From Caldifarciminota bacterium (GTDB taxonomy: Bacteria > Hydrothermota > UBA3073 > JACQXS01 > JAGMCI01), in contig JAGMCI010000011.1 of NCBI GenBank assembly GCA_023129325.1, positions 62,001 through 126,000 of the forward strand: 64,000 nt of DNA, written 5' to 3'. The notes beneath the pieces are model-generated. The model did not search any database. It was not told where the DNA came from and worked only from the letters and a program-made list of their open reading frames with translations. Below, in pieces: positions 49,205-56,145 of this stretch. The position numbers and the translations under genes were made by a program. The number at the start of each line of letters is the position of its first letter. The stretch's first letter is position 1.

Positions 49205-49849
49205 GTGAAGACAACAATTGTAACACTTGCTACTTTACATCAATTTCATCTGAAATCTAAGTTTTATTCCCTTAGTCATTTAAGGACAATCATTGAAAAA
49301 GCAAATCCAGATGTAATTTGTGTTGAGTTAACAGCGGCGGACTTAAGATGCAAAGAGGACTGGACAGCAAAGAGCGAATATTCTAAATGTATTATACCGC
49401 TTAGTGAGAAAAAGGGCTATAATCTTGTTCCTATGGAGCCTAACGAACCGAAATATTCAAGGATAGTAAATATGCATGAGCAAATGCTTAAAAAGACTGA
49501 ATCCGAAGAACCAAAGAAAATAGAAATCTTCAACCAATATACCGAAATACTTTATGACTATTTGTTTACTTATTGGGGTTCTCCTACTGATGTAAATTCA
49601 TCTTTAACAAATACTCTCTTTGAGTTGAAACACGCATTTCAAAACTCTCTTTTTGGTCCGATAGAAAAACAGTGTTGGGAGGAATGGAATACTCATTTTC
49701 TGAATACGATACTTGAGACTGCTGAAGAGTATGAAGGTAAAAGAATACTGGTAACAGTTGGCGTAGAGCATGTATATTGGTTAAAGAAACACTTAAAAAA
49801 TAATTCAAGAGTTAGATTGGTAGAAGTCAATGAAGTGTTTAACGAATGA
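49205..49849 (+). CDS. TraB/TIKI/ChaN-superfamily-like protein
   Basis: A 214-residue protein. TLATLHQFHLKSKFYSLSHL at the start, ANPDVICVELTAADL, and the end VTVGVEHVYWLKKHL match the arrangement of TraB/TIKI-like proteins (GxxH at both ends and an acidic strand), some of which are metal-dependent proteases. It begins with GTG at 49205. Third gene of a coupled trio with two HExxH proteins, and followed by the clearest attC-like site. The call is tentative. Confidence 0.55.
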   Translation: MKTTIVTLATLHQFHLKSKFYSLSHLRTIIEKANPDVICVELTAADLRCKEDWTAKSEYSKCIIPLSEKKGYNLVPMEPNEPKYSRIVNMHEQMLKKTESEEPKKIEIFNQYTEILYDYLFTYWGSPTDVNSSLTNTLFELKHAFQNSLFGPIEKQCWEEWNTHFLNTILETAEEYEGKRILVTVGVEHVYWLKKHLKNNSRVRLVEVNEVFNE

Positions 49850-49858
49850 TAGCACTTC

Positions 49859-49945
49859 GCCTAACAGCAAGTTTACGGGTTGCCCTGATAAAATTAGAGG
49901 TATCTGCAACAAGGTGGCACTTCACAAATACAGAAAAGGTTAGGC
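49859..49945. other. attC-like site 4 (best match)
   Basis: GCCTAAC (49859-49865) and GTTAGGC (49939-49945) are exact inverse complements 73 bases apart, matching the RYYYAAC and GTTRRRY cores of integron attC sites. Inner arms AGTTTACGGGTTGCC and GGCACTTCACAAATAC pair imperfectly, as attC arms do. Confidence 0.5.
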
Positions 49946-49978
49946 AAAATGATATAATAAATTAAAGGGAGGTTTAAT

Positions 49979-50224
49979 ATGGGACAAAGGAAAAGTAAAT
50001 TTGCTCCTCTGTTGCTTGGTATAATCGTTGGTGTGATAATATTGGTATTAAGCATTACTCCCATTTCACCAAATGCCAGGTCTGTGGTTCAGTATATACT
50101 TATTGGAATCTTTTTTTCATTTGGCATAATCGGATGGAGGGCAGAAAATAAAAGAAGTATAATTATTGCTAATATAATCCTTTGGTGTGCAATAATTGCT
50201 GCAATTGTTATTACATTGATTTGA
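49979..50224 (+). CDS. Small membrane protein, unknown function
   Basis: An 81-residue protein with three hydrophobic segments (LLLGIIVGVIILVLSI, YILIGIFFSFGIIGW, IANIILWCAIIAAIVI). AAGGGAGG precedes the ATG. No family recognised. Placed between two attC-like sites. Confidence 0.65.
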   Translation: MGQRKSKFAPLLLGIIVGVIILVLSITPISPNARSVVQYILIGIFFSFGIIGWRAENKRSIIIANIILWCAIIAAIVITLI

Positions 50225-50237
50225 AAGTTAGAAACGG

Positions 50238-50330
50238 TATTTAACAAGATTCAAGTGAGATAAAGAATAGTATTTTAAAAATCTGCTTCACCTAATAGCG
50301 TGTTCCCAAGCTTCACAATAAAATGGTGTG
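50238..50330. other. attC-like sequences 5a and 5b
   Basis: TATTTAACAAGATTCAAG (50238) and ACCTAATAGCGTGTTCCCAA (50290), then a TTCACA...TGTGAA hairpin (50310-50332). The second matches the 5' half shared with sites 1, 2 and 4. Confidence 0.3.
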
Positions 50331-50334
50331 AAAT

Positions 50335-50361
50335 TCCCCAGCACATAATTATGTGCGGGAC
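50335..50361. repeat. Intergenic palindrome (family E)
   Basis: TCCCCAGCACATAA and TTATGTGCGGGA form an inverted repeat. The same core recurs, perfect, at 59251-59276. Confidence 0.6.
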
Positions 50362-50408
50362 GGGTCTGTGAACTCTGTGGTCTGTGTGGTTTCATCTTTT
50401 TCTTGACT
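50361..50408. repeat. Promoter-bearing repeat (family J), ispG copy
   Basis: CTGTGAACTCTGTGGTCTGT, then GTGGTTTCATC, then TTTTTCTTGACT, whose last six bases are the -35 box of ispG. Confidence 0.6.
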
Positions 50409-50433
50409 TTTCCAATCCCTGTGATAGTATAAT
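50403..50433 (+). promoter_or_regulatory. Promoter of ispG (leaderless)
   Basis: TTGACT (50403-50408), 19 bases, TATAAT (50428-50433), six bases, ATG at 50440. Confidence 0.65.
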
Positions 50434-50439
50434 TAGAAA

Positions 50440-51498
50440 ATGATTAAAAGAAAACTTACTAAACAAGTTAAGGTCGGAAATGTAAAAATTGGTGGTGGAG
50501 CAATAGTTTCAGTCCAGTCAATGACTAAATCTAAAAATTTATTAGAAATCATTAAAGAAATTAAAGAACTTGAATCTCTTGGATGTGAGCTTATAAGAGT
50601 GGCAATCCCTGATTTTGAATCTGTAAAAAAGATTAAAAAAATTAAAAAGGAAACTCATATACCTCTTATTGCAGATATACACTTCAATTATAAGTTAGCA
50701 ATTGAGTCAATAAAACAAGGTGCGGACAAAGTAAGAATGAATCCTGGTAATATAGGAAGTAAAGAAAAGGTGCGAGAAGTTGTAAAATATGCTAAGGATT
50801 ATAATATTCCTATAAGAATTGGTGTAAACTCTGGTTCTCTTGAAAAGGATATACTCTCAAAATATGGGAGTTCAACCTCAGATGCTCTTTTTGAAAGCAT
50901 CAAAAAATGGGTCAAGATTATTGAAGATTTCGGCTTTGACTCTCTTGTTTTATCAGCCAAATCATCTGATACTAATACTACTATAGAGACTTACCGTAAA
51001 ATTTCAAGAGAGCTTAATTACCCACTTCATATTGGTGTCACAGCCACAGGCTCAGGAATTCAGGGAATGGTTCGCTCATCAATTGGGATTGGAACTTTGC
51101 TTTCTGAAGGAATCGGTGATACACTCAGAGTGTCTCTTACAGGGTCATCAAGAGATGAAGTAAAATTGGGTCACGAAATTTTAAAATCGTTGGGTTTTAA
51201 GAAAAAAGAGCCCCAAATCATAGCCTGTCCAACTTGTGGAAGATGTGAGATTAATGTTGAAAAACTTGCTAACGAAGTAGAAAAAGGATTGAATTCTGTA
51301 GGGGCGTATTGCAATACGCCCCTACGGATTGCTGTAATGGGTTGCATAGTAAATGGTCCCGGTGAAGCAAGGGATGCGGATTTTGGCGTAACAGGAGGTA
51401 AAGGGAAAGGAATTATATTTAGAAAAGGCAAAATAATAAAAAAGGTTGCAGAAAATAAAATAGTTGCTACATTATTAGAGGAAATTAAAAATACCTAA
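50440..51498 (+). CDS. ispG: IspG, 4-hydroxy-3-methylbut-2-enyl diphosphate synthase
   Basis: Fe-S enzyme of the MEP isoprenoid path that reduces MEcPP to HMBPP. VGNVKIGGGAIVSVQSMTKS, IPLIADIHFNYKLAI, VRMNPGNIGS and LHIGVTATGSG form the TIM barrel. CPTCGRCEIN and MGCIVNGPGEA hold the three cluster cysteines and the catalytic Glu. It is the short bacterial form. A family A repeat (51298-51325) encodes GAYCNTPL between the two cysteine blocks, only 8 residues from the second, in a region that is otherwise well conserved. Confidence 0.95.
   Translation: MIKRKLTKQVKVGNVKIGGGAIVSVQSMTKSKNLLEIIKEIKELESLGCELIRVAIPDFESVKKIKKIKKETHIPLIADIHFNYKLAIESIKQGADKVRMNPGNIGSKEKVREVVKYAKDYNIPIRIGVNSGSLEKDILSKYGSSTSDALFESIKKWVKIIEDFGFDSLVLSAKSSDTNTTIETYRKISRELNYPLHIGVTATGSGIQGMVRSSIGIGTLLSEGIGDTLRVSLTGSSRDEVKLGHEILKSLGFKKKEPQIIACPTCGRCEINVEKLANEVEKGLNSVGAYCNTPLRIAVMGCIVNGPGEARDADFGVTGGKGKGIIFRKGKIIKKVAENKIVATLLEEIKNT
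51298..51325. repeat. Family A palindrome in ispG (GAYCNTPL)
   Basis: GTAGGGGCGTATTG and CAATACGCCCCTAC are perfect inverse complements (28 bases, no loop). Confidence 0.85.
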
Positions 51499-51548
51499 AA
51501 AGAATTTAGGTGTTTAGGAATTTAGGCATTTACTATAGTGGAGGTGAT

Positions 51549-51893
51549 ATGCAAAGAATAATGTGTAAATCCAAGGTCTATGGACTTTGGGTAACTGGTA
51601 AGTCTATTGAATATGGAGGCTCAATTGAGATGCCGCCTGAAGTTCTTGAAGCTTCAGATATTTTGCCAGGCGAGATTGTGCTTGTTGTTAATATAAATAC
51701 AGGGGCAAGATTTAATACTTATGTGATAAAAGGCAAGCCAGGCGAATGCCGATTACTCGGAGGAGCAGCAAGGCTTGGAGATATAGGAGATAAATTACTT
51801 GTCATATCTTATGGCTTAATGGATACCAAAGATGCTCAGTTTCACAAGCCGAAATTTGTCTTTGTAGACGAGAAAAACAGAATAAAAAAATGA
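51549..51893 (+). CDS. panD: PanD-like aspartate 1-decarboxylase
   Basis: PanD makes beta-alanine for pantothenate. It is a proenzyme that cleaves itself before Ser25 to form a pyruvoyl group. The line-up is good: MQRIMCKSKVYGLWVTG, IEYGGSIEMPPEVLEASDIL with the Gly-Ser cleavage site, VVNINTGARFNTYVIKG, then LGGAARLGDIGD. I start it at 51549, where GGAGGTG precedes the ATG; the frame is open 39 bases further up. At 114 residues it is slightly short. It follows ispG with CCTAAA-type repeats in the gap. Confidence 0.87.
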   Translation: MQRIMCKSKVYGLWVTGKSIEYGGSIEMPPEVLEASDILPGEIVLVVNINTGARFNTYVIKGKPGECRLLGGAARLGDIGDKLLVISYGLMDTKDAQFHKPKFVFVDEKNRIKK

Positions 51894-52017
51894 GCCACAG
51901 ATTGCACAGATTTAAAGTCAAACACGAACAAATTTCATCTGCATAAATCTGTGTCTAAATAAATTCGCAGATACGGAACTAAATGCAAATATGACTTATT
52001 TTTGTTAGAGAAATAAA

Positions 52018-52704
52018 ATGAATATTGATAAGGATGACAAATTCGATTTAATTTACAATATAGTAACAACAGCTGCTGCAAACATATTAGATCCGATAGA
52101 AAAGGCTGCAAAAAAGATTTTCAAAAATGAAAATAAACCAGAAGTATGGGATCTTGGTTTTCTGGAAATAGTAGTATTTTTGCTTTTTGAAGTAGATTTT
52201 GCCATGAATCTTTTCAAACAAGATAGAAAAATCAGAGAAAGTTTGATAATTTATTTAATAGATAACTTTATTAAGCAAACAGACATGAAAGAATTTAAGC
52301 TTTTCCTTAAAAAGCTTTTTAATCAAAGATGCCTTGAGTATAGCGAGATAGTTAATAGCAAAGAATACAGAAAGACACAAAAAATAGAACTTATTATTGA
52401 ACCTCTTTTCAATAATGTACTTCTTGCCATTAATAATGGAGAAATTAATTTAAAAAAAGAGGGAATAAGACCTCTATCACTTGATTTTTGGGGGTTAACA
52501 TTAGCGAGAGAATCATATTTCGATTCAGGTTTTAGGCATCATTTTGGGCTAAAAATATATTTAAAACATATTTTACAAAATAACACAAATTTTACATTGA
52601 TTAGTCAAGATGAAATTGACGATAAGATAATAGATGCAAATAAAGAAATAGAAAGTTTATTGAAAAAACGAAGGATAAAAGAAAACAAGTCATCCATCGT
52701 TTAA
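52018..52704 (+). CDS. Hypothetical protein with attC-like 3' flank
   Basis: A 228-residue soluble, mostly helical protein of charged composition (IEKAAKKIFKNENKPEVWDL, FLKKLFNQRCLEYSEI). No family recognised. Its stop codon lies inside a GTTTAAC core of the attC-like site at 52699. Upstream, GTTAGAG lies ten bases before the ATG, a possible 3' core of a preceding site. Confidence 0.6.
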   Translation: MNIDKDDKFDLIYNIVTTAAANILDPIEKAAKKIFKNENKPEVWDLGFLEIVVFLLFEVDFAMNLFKQDRKIRESLIIYLIDNFIKQTDMKEFKLFLKKLFNQRCLEYSEIVNSKEYRKTQKIELIIEPLFNNVLLAINNGEINLKKEGIRPLSLDFWGLTLARESYFDSGFRHHFGLKIYLKHILQNNTNFTLISQDEIDDKIIDANKEIESLLKKRRIKENKSSIV

Positions 52705-52777
52705 CAAAGCATTTACGACTTCATTTCGTTTCGCTCAATTATTGTGTGGTTTTGTAAATGCTTAAATGTTGTATGAT
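52699..52777. other. attC-like site 6
   Basis: GTTTAAC then AAAGCATTTACGAC, paired with GTAAATGCTTAAATG at the other end: eight perfect base pairs (GCATTTAC/GTAAATGC) plus a TTTAA/TTAAA pair and unpaired CAAA on one side only, like the extrahelical bases of attC. Confidence 0.4.
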
Positions 52778-53007
52778 ATGGAATTCAGGAGGGGCTTGAT
52801 TTTTTGGAGATTGAGAATAATCTGTGTAATCAGTGGCTTAATTTTTTCCTTGCAATTTGGGTAAAGTATGCTAAATTTAACCGCAGATAATCGCAGATTA
52901 AAAGAGATTGTGCTGCTGTTTTGCTGTTCTGCAGTTTTGCTGTTAACCGCAACACGGCATAACTGCATTGTGAAATTCTGTGTCTTTCTGTGGCTGATTT
53001 TTAAAAT
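52705..53007. other. Repeat-rich intergenic region
   Basis: After the attC-like site this region carries a family J copy (52817-52855, ending TTGCAA), TAACCGCAGATAATCGCAGA repeats, and TGCTGTTTTGCTGTTCTGC direct repeats. A final TTCTGTGTCTTTCTGTGGC copy ends directly at the ATG of the next gene. A TTGCAA...TAAATT pair (52850-52877) could be a promoter. No gene is seen. Confidence 0.55.
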
Positions 53008-53199
53008 ATGAAAGTTAAGAAAGGGAATAAGAAATATTACGAAATACTTAAAAATATGAGTGGCGAAAAAAGGATGAAGATAGGGTTTGAGATGTATGAC
53101 TTTGCTCTGAAAATCGTGGAGTCATCTATCAGAAACCAAGAGCCTGGGATTTCTGAAAATGAACTTAAACAAAAGATAAAAGAAAGACTTCCAAAATGA
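53008..53199 (+). CDS. Small partner of the nucleotidyltransferase gene
   Basis: A 63-residue basic helical protein (KGNKKYYEILKNMSGEKRMK, then ENELKQKIKERL). Its stop overlaps the start of the next gene (ATGA), so it is a coupled pair. Small proteins of this kind occur just before DUF6036/AbiEii-like nucleotidyltransferases. Whether the pair is a toxin-antitoxin unit is not known. Confidence 0.6.
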   Translation: MKVKKGNKKYYEILKNMSGEKRMKIGFEMYDFALKIVESSIRNQEPGISENELKQKIKERLPK

Positions 53200-53747
53200 A
53201 CTTTGGGCAAGTCGTATTAGATGTAATTGAAAAGCTAAACCAATCCAATATTTCCTATATGCTCACAGGTGCTTTGGCAGTAAATTATTATGGTGAACCT
53301 CGCACAACCCATGACATAGACTTAGTATTAGAAATCACTGAAAATGATGCTTCCACACTTGTTGAATTTTTTGAGAAAGATTTCTTTATTGATAATGAAT
53401 CAATCCAAATTGCTCTGCACGAAAGAAGTATGTTCAATATTATTCATAAAGAAATTGGTCTTAAAGTGGACTTTTGGATATTGGGAAACGATGAATTTAC
53501 TTGTAAAGAATTTGGACAGCGTGTTAAAGTCAAGGCTATTGGAACTGAAATGTGGCTACCAAAAGCAGAGGATGTAATTATTAGAAAGTTAGACTGGTAT
53601 AAAAACTCTGATATTGATAAGCATTATCTGGATGCCCTCGGGATATATAGAATTCAGAAAGAAAATCTTGATATAAAATATATTACCAATTGGGTTACTA
53701 AAAAGTCAACTCTCAAAATCTGGCAAAAAATACAAGAGGCATTATGA
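53196..53747 (+). CDS. Nucleotidyltransferase-fold protein (AbiEii/DUF6036-like)
   Basis: A 183-residue protein with a minimal nucleotidyltransferase core: YMLTGALAVNYYGEPRTTHD, then HDIDLVLEI with the metal-binding DxD, and a third acidic strand KVDFWIL. It resembles AbiEii-type toxins and DUF6036 enzymes that modify tRNA or proteins. The small gene upstream could be its antidote, by analogy only. It overlaps glmU by four bases. Confidence 0.75.
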   Translation: MNFGQVVLDVIEKLNQSNISYMLTGALAVNYYGEPRTTHDIDLVLEITENDASTLVEFFEKDFFIDNESIQIALHERSMFNIIHKEIGLKVDFWILGNDEFTCKEFGQRVKVKAIGTEMWLPKAEDVIIRKLDWYKNSDIDKHYLDALGIYRIQKENLDIKYITNWVTKKSTLKIWQKIQEAL

Positions 53748-54751
53748 AGTCTTTTTCGGTTGTTATCTTGGCGGCTGGGGTTGGGAAGAGGATGAAGTCA
53801 AAAACTCCAAAGGTTATGCATAATATGTGCGGTAGACCTATGCTATTTTATGTAGTTGATACTGCTAAGCGTTTGAAGCCAGAAAAAATTGTCCTCGTGG
53901 TTGGAAAGAAAATAGATAAGAAATATTTTATAGGAGCATATTGCAATACGCCCCTACAATTTGTTGTTCAAGACCCACCGTTAGGAACAGGAGATGCTGT
54001 CCTTAAAACTGAATCTATGTTTAAAGATGTAGAGGCATATCGCCTGTCTCGCCGAGCCAAGGCGGGCAATACGCCCCTACTTATTCTTTGTGGTGATGTG
54101 CCATTACTTAAATCATCAACTTTGAGAGAACTTATTAAATTCCATTATAAAATTAAAGCATCAGCTACTGTGCTTACTGCAATTGTGCCAGACCCAAGTC
54201 TTTATGGCAGAATTATAAGAAGAGGGAATAAGCTAATTAAAATTGTAGAAGACCAAGATGCTTCTCCAGAAGAAAAGGAAATCTCTGAAATAAATTCAGG
54301 TATTTATGTTTTTGAAAAAACACCTTTATTTGAGGCGCTCCAAGAAATTAAGCCAGTAAATGCTCAAAAAGAATATTATCTTACAGATACTATAGAAATA
54401 CTGCGTAAAAAGGGATTGCCTGTAAGTGCCTATAAGACTCCTGATTATCATGAAGTGCTGGGCATAAATACGAGAAGGACACTAACTGAGGTAGAAAATA
54501 TTCTTCAAGATAGAATAATTGAAAACTTTCAGTTAGAAGGAGTAACTGTTGAAGAACCCGAAACAACACACATAGACTTTGATGTCCAAATAGGGAAAGA
54601 CACTTTAATTCACCCACGTGCCCATATTCTTGGAAATACCAAAATAGGCAAGAACTGTGAAATTGGTGCGGGAACAAGGATTAGGAATTCAAAGATATCC
54701 CCGGGAACAATAATTGGGGAGGATTCATCTATTGAAAATGCACAACTCTAA
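53744..54751 (+). CDS. glmU: GlmU-type UDP-GlcNAc pyrophosphorylase, shortened
   Basis: N-terminal uridyltransferase domain: VVILAAGVGKRMKSKTPKVM (UTP loop), DPPLGTGDAVL, LILCGDVPLL and EINSGIYVFE. The C-terminal left-handed helix acetyltransferase domain of GlmU is cut to about four turns (IGKDTLIHPRAHILGNTKIG to the end, total 335 residues against about 455), so acetylation must be done elsewhere. Family A elements at 53931-53957 and 54029-54080 encode FIGAYCNTPLQF and EAYRLSRRAKAGNTPL in surface positions flanking conserved strands. The 3' end overlaps the next gene by 14 bases. Confidence 0.88.
   Translation: MKSFSVVILAAGVGKRMKSKTPKVMHNMCGRPMLFYVVDTAKRLKPEKIVLVVGKKIDKKYFIGAYCNTPLQFVVQDPPLGTGDAVLKTESMFKDVEAYRLSRRAKAGNTPLLILCGDVPLLKSSTLRELIKFHYKIKASATVLTAIVPDPSLYGRIIRRGNKLIKIVEDQDASPEEKEISEINSGIYVFEKTPLFEALQEIKPVNAQKEYYLTDTIEILRKKGLPVSAYKTPDYHEVLGINTRRTLTEVENILQDRIIENFQLEGVTVEEPETTHIDFDVQIGKDTLIHPRAHILGNTKIGKNCEIGAGTRIRNSKISPGTIIGEDSSIENAQL
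53931..53957. repeat. Family A palindrome in glmU, copy 1 (GAYCNTPL)
   Basis: TAGGAGCATATTG and CAATACGCCCCTAC, slightly diverged from the perfect ispG copy. Confidence 0.8.
54029..54080. repeat. Nested repeat in glmU: family C inside family A
   Basis: GTAGAGGCATAT and AATACGCCCCTAC are the two ends of a family A element. Between them lies GCCTGTCTCGCCGAGCC with AAGGCGGGC, a family C element. Confidence 0.75.
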
Positions 54752-55187
54752 CCAACCTAACAAAAAAGCAAAGATTGGGGCATTCGTTTTGCTATTGGCG
54801 GGTATTTTTTCCATCATTTATTTAATTTCAACTGGCGAGAACTTCATAAGAAGCCGAACTAAAATAAATAAGAAACTATTAAGTCAAATAAGGGTGGAGG
54901 TTTTAAATGGGACTTCCATATCTGGGCTTGCAGAGCGGACGGCTGACTTTTTGCGTGAAAAGGGATTTGATGTGGTGGATGTAGGAAGTGCAAATGAGAA
55001 GATTGAAGCAACAGTAATACTTGATAGGGCAGATAGGGATTTAAGGAATGCAAGATTAGTAAGAAGGGTATTACGACAAGGAAGAACAAGCTTTGAGCCT
55101 CATCCATTACAACTTTTAGAAATAAGTTTAGTTCTTGGGAGTGACTTTAAGGAAAGGAGACAAGCTTCAATTTTAGAGCGTAGGTGA
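54738..55187 (+). CDS. LytR C-terminal-like (LytR_C) membrane-anchored protein
   Basis: A 149-residue protein with one N-terminal membrane helix (AFVLLLAGIFSIIYLIS) and a periplasmic LytR_C-type domain: IRVEVLNGTSISGLAERTAD, FLREKGFDVVDVG, then VILDRADRDLRNARLVR. Such domains bind cell-wall polymers or accompany LytR-CpsA-Psr proteins. I use the ATG at 54738; a TTG lies 24 bases upstream. It overlaps the rsfS start by four bases. Confidence 0.8.
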   Translation: MHNSNQPNKKAKIGAFVLLLAGIFSIIYLISTGENFIRSRTKINKKLLSQIRVEVLNGTSISGLAERTADFLREKGFDVVDVGSANEKIEATVILDRADRDLRNARLVRRVLRQGRTSFEPHPLQLLEISLVLGSDFKERRQASILERR

Positions 55188-55663
55188 GTCCAAAAAACAC
55201 GGATAAACACGCCCGCCTGCCAGAGTGTAACGGCGGGCAGGGAGATAGACACGGAATTACACAGAGTAAATTGGCAAAGTCAACTTGCCTGACGACCCGC
55301 TTCGCCGAAGCTCCAGCGAGGCGAGCAAGGCAGGTAGGTAGATTCCTTCATGAGAAGAAGGGTGAGGATATTGTGATAATGAGTCTTTGGAAAGTAACGG
55401 ATATGACTCGTTATTTTGTAATTTGCACAGCATCTTCAGAAATTCATTCAAGAGCACTTGCAAATAGGGTTAAAGAAAAATTTGGTAGACCATGGCATAC
55501 TGAGGGCTATTCGTATGCACATTGGATTTTATTAGATTATATGGATGTAGTAGTACATATTTTTTTAAAAGAGACACGCGATTATTATGGACTTGAAAGA
55601 CTATGGGGGGATGTACCTATAACAAAAATACCTACCTACCTGACGGCAGGCAGGAATGCCTAA
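55184..55663 (+). CDS. rsfS: RsfS, ribosomal silencing factor, with repeat-derived N-terminus
   Basis: RsfS binds ribosomal protein L14 and blocks subunit joining during starvation. The core runs from about residue 55: LHEKKGEDIVIMSLWKVTDM, YFVICTASSEIHSRALANRV, WILLDYMDVVVHIF and YYGLERLWGD. The first 50 residues do not resemble the family and are encoded by family C elements (55210-55241 and 55284-55336) and a family J-like remnant. The GTG at 55184 overlaps the stop of the preceding gene (GTGA). The C-terminal TYLTAGRNA also comes from a palindrome (55631-55652). Confidence 0.88.
   Translation: MSPKNTDKHARLPECNGGQGDRHGITQSKLAKSTCLTTRFAEAPARRARQVGRFLHEKKGEDIVIMSLWKVTDMTRYFVICTASSEIHSRALANRVKEKFGRPWHTEGYSYAHWILLDYMDVVVHIFLKETRDYYGLERLWGDVPITKIPTYLTAGRNA
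55210..55336. repeat. Two palindromic elements (family C) forming the RsfS N-terminus
   Basis: 55210-55241 (CGCCCGCCTGCCAGAG with GGCGGGCAGG) and 55284-55336 (TTGCCTGACGACCCGC with GCGAGCAAGGCAGG, inner TTCGCCGAAGC) lie in one frame with the RsfS core. Confidence 0.65.
55631..55652. repeat. Palindrome at the rsfS 3' end (family C)
   Basis: CTACCTACCTGACGGCAGGC then AGG encodes the last residues of RsfS. Confidence 0.5.
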
Positions 55664-55681
55664 ATACCTAAATTCGCGGAT

Positions 55682-56128
55682 ATGATGTTAGTTTATGTAA
55701 GCAGAAAGGGAAACACAAAAAAATATGCTGATGTATTAGGAAAACTAATTGAGATTGTGCCAGTAAAAATGAATGAAGTAAGAGACATAGAGGGGGATTT
55801 AGTGATTATAGGAACGCCTGTTTACAATCATCACCGTGTTAGCTCGGAGACAAAAGAGTTTTTAGCTAAGTTTAAAAATAAATTGGCAAAATGTAAGGCA
55901 GCACTTTTTACAGTGTCTTCTCATAAGAATGAAAAAGAGATTAAAGAAATTATGAAATTATTACCGTATCCCCCTGTGGCGTATGCGAGTTTTAAGACTC
56001 TTGAGCATAGACATAAGAAACTTGTCGGAGACTTGTTTGGCACAAAGTACAGAAATATAGGGAAATCAGAGTTTTCTTGCGTAAAGACTTTTGCTGATAA
56101 GATTAATGAAGCAAGAGAAAAACTTTAA
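55682..56128 (+). CDS. Flavodoxin-fold protein
   Basis: A 148-residue flavodoxin-like protein. MLVYVSRKGNTKKYADVL is the FMN phosphate loop (SxxGNT), and LVIIGTPVYNHHRVSSETKE is the typical GTPxY loop before the isoalloxazine site. KAALFTVSSHKN follows. It probably carries electrons in the cytoplasm. It is adjacent to rsfS but separated by a short CCTAAA repeat. Confidence 0.83.
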   Translation: MMLVYVSRKGNTKKYADVLGKLIEIVPVKMNEVRDIEGDLVIIGTPVYNHHRVSSETKEFLAKFKNKLAKCKAALFTVSSHKNEKEIKEIMKLLPYPPVAYASFKTLEHRHKKLVGDLFGTKYRNIGKSEFSCVKTFADKINEAREKL

Positions 56129-56145
56129 GGTAGAAGAAAAAGTTT

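Noticed and set aside
52850-52877. Promoter of the small gene at 53008
   Set aside because: TTGCAA with TAAATT is weak and lies 130 bases upstream; listed only as part of the repeat-rich gap.
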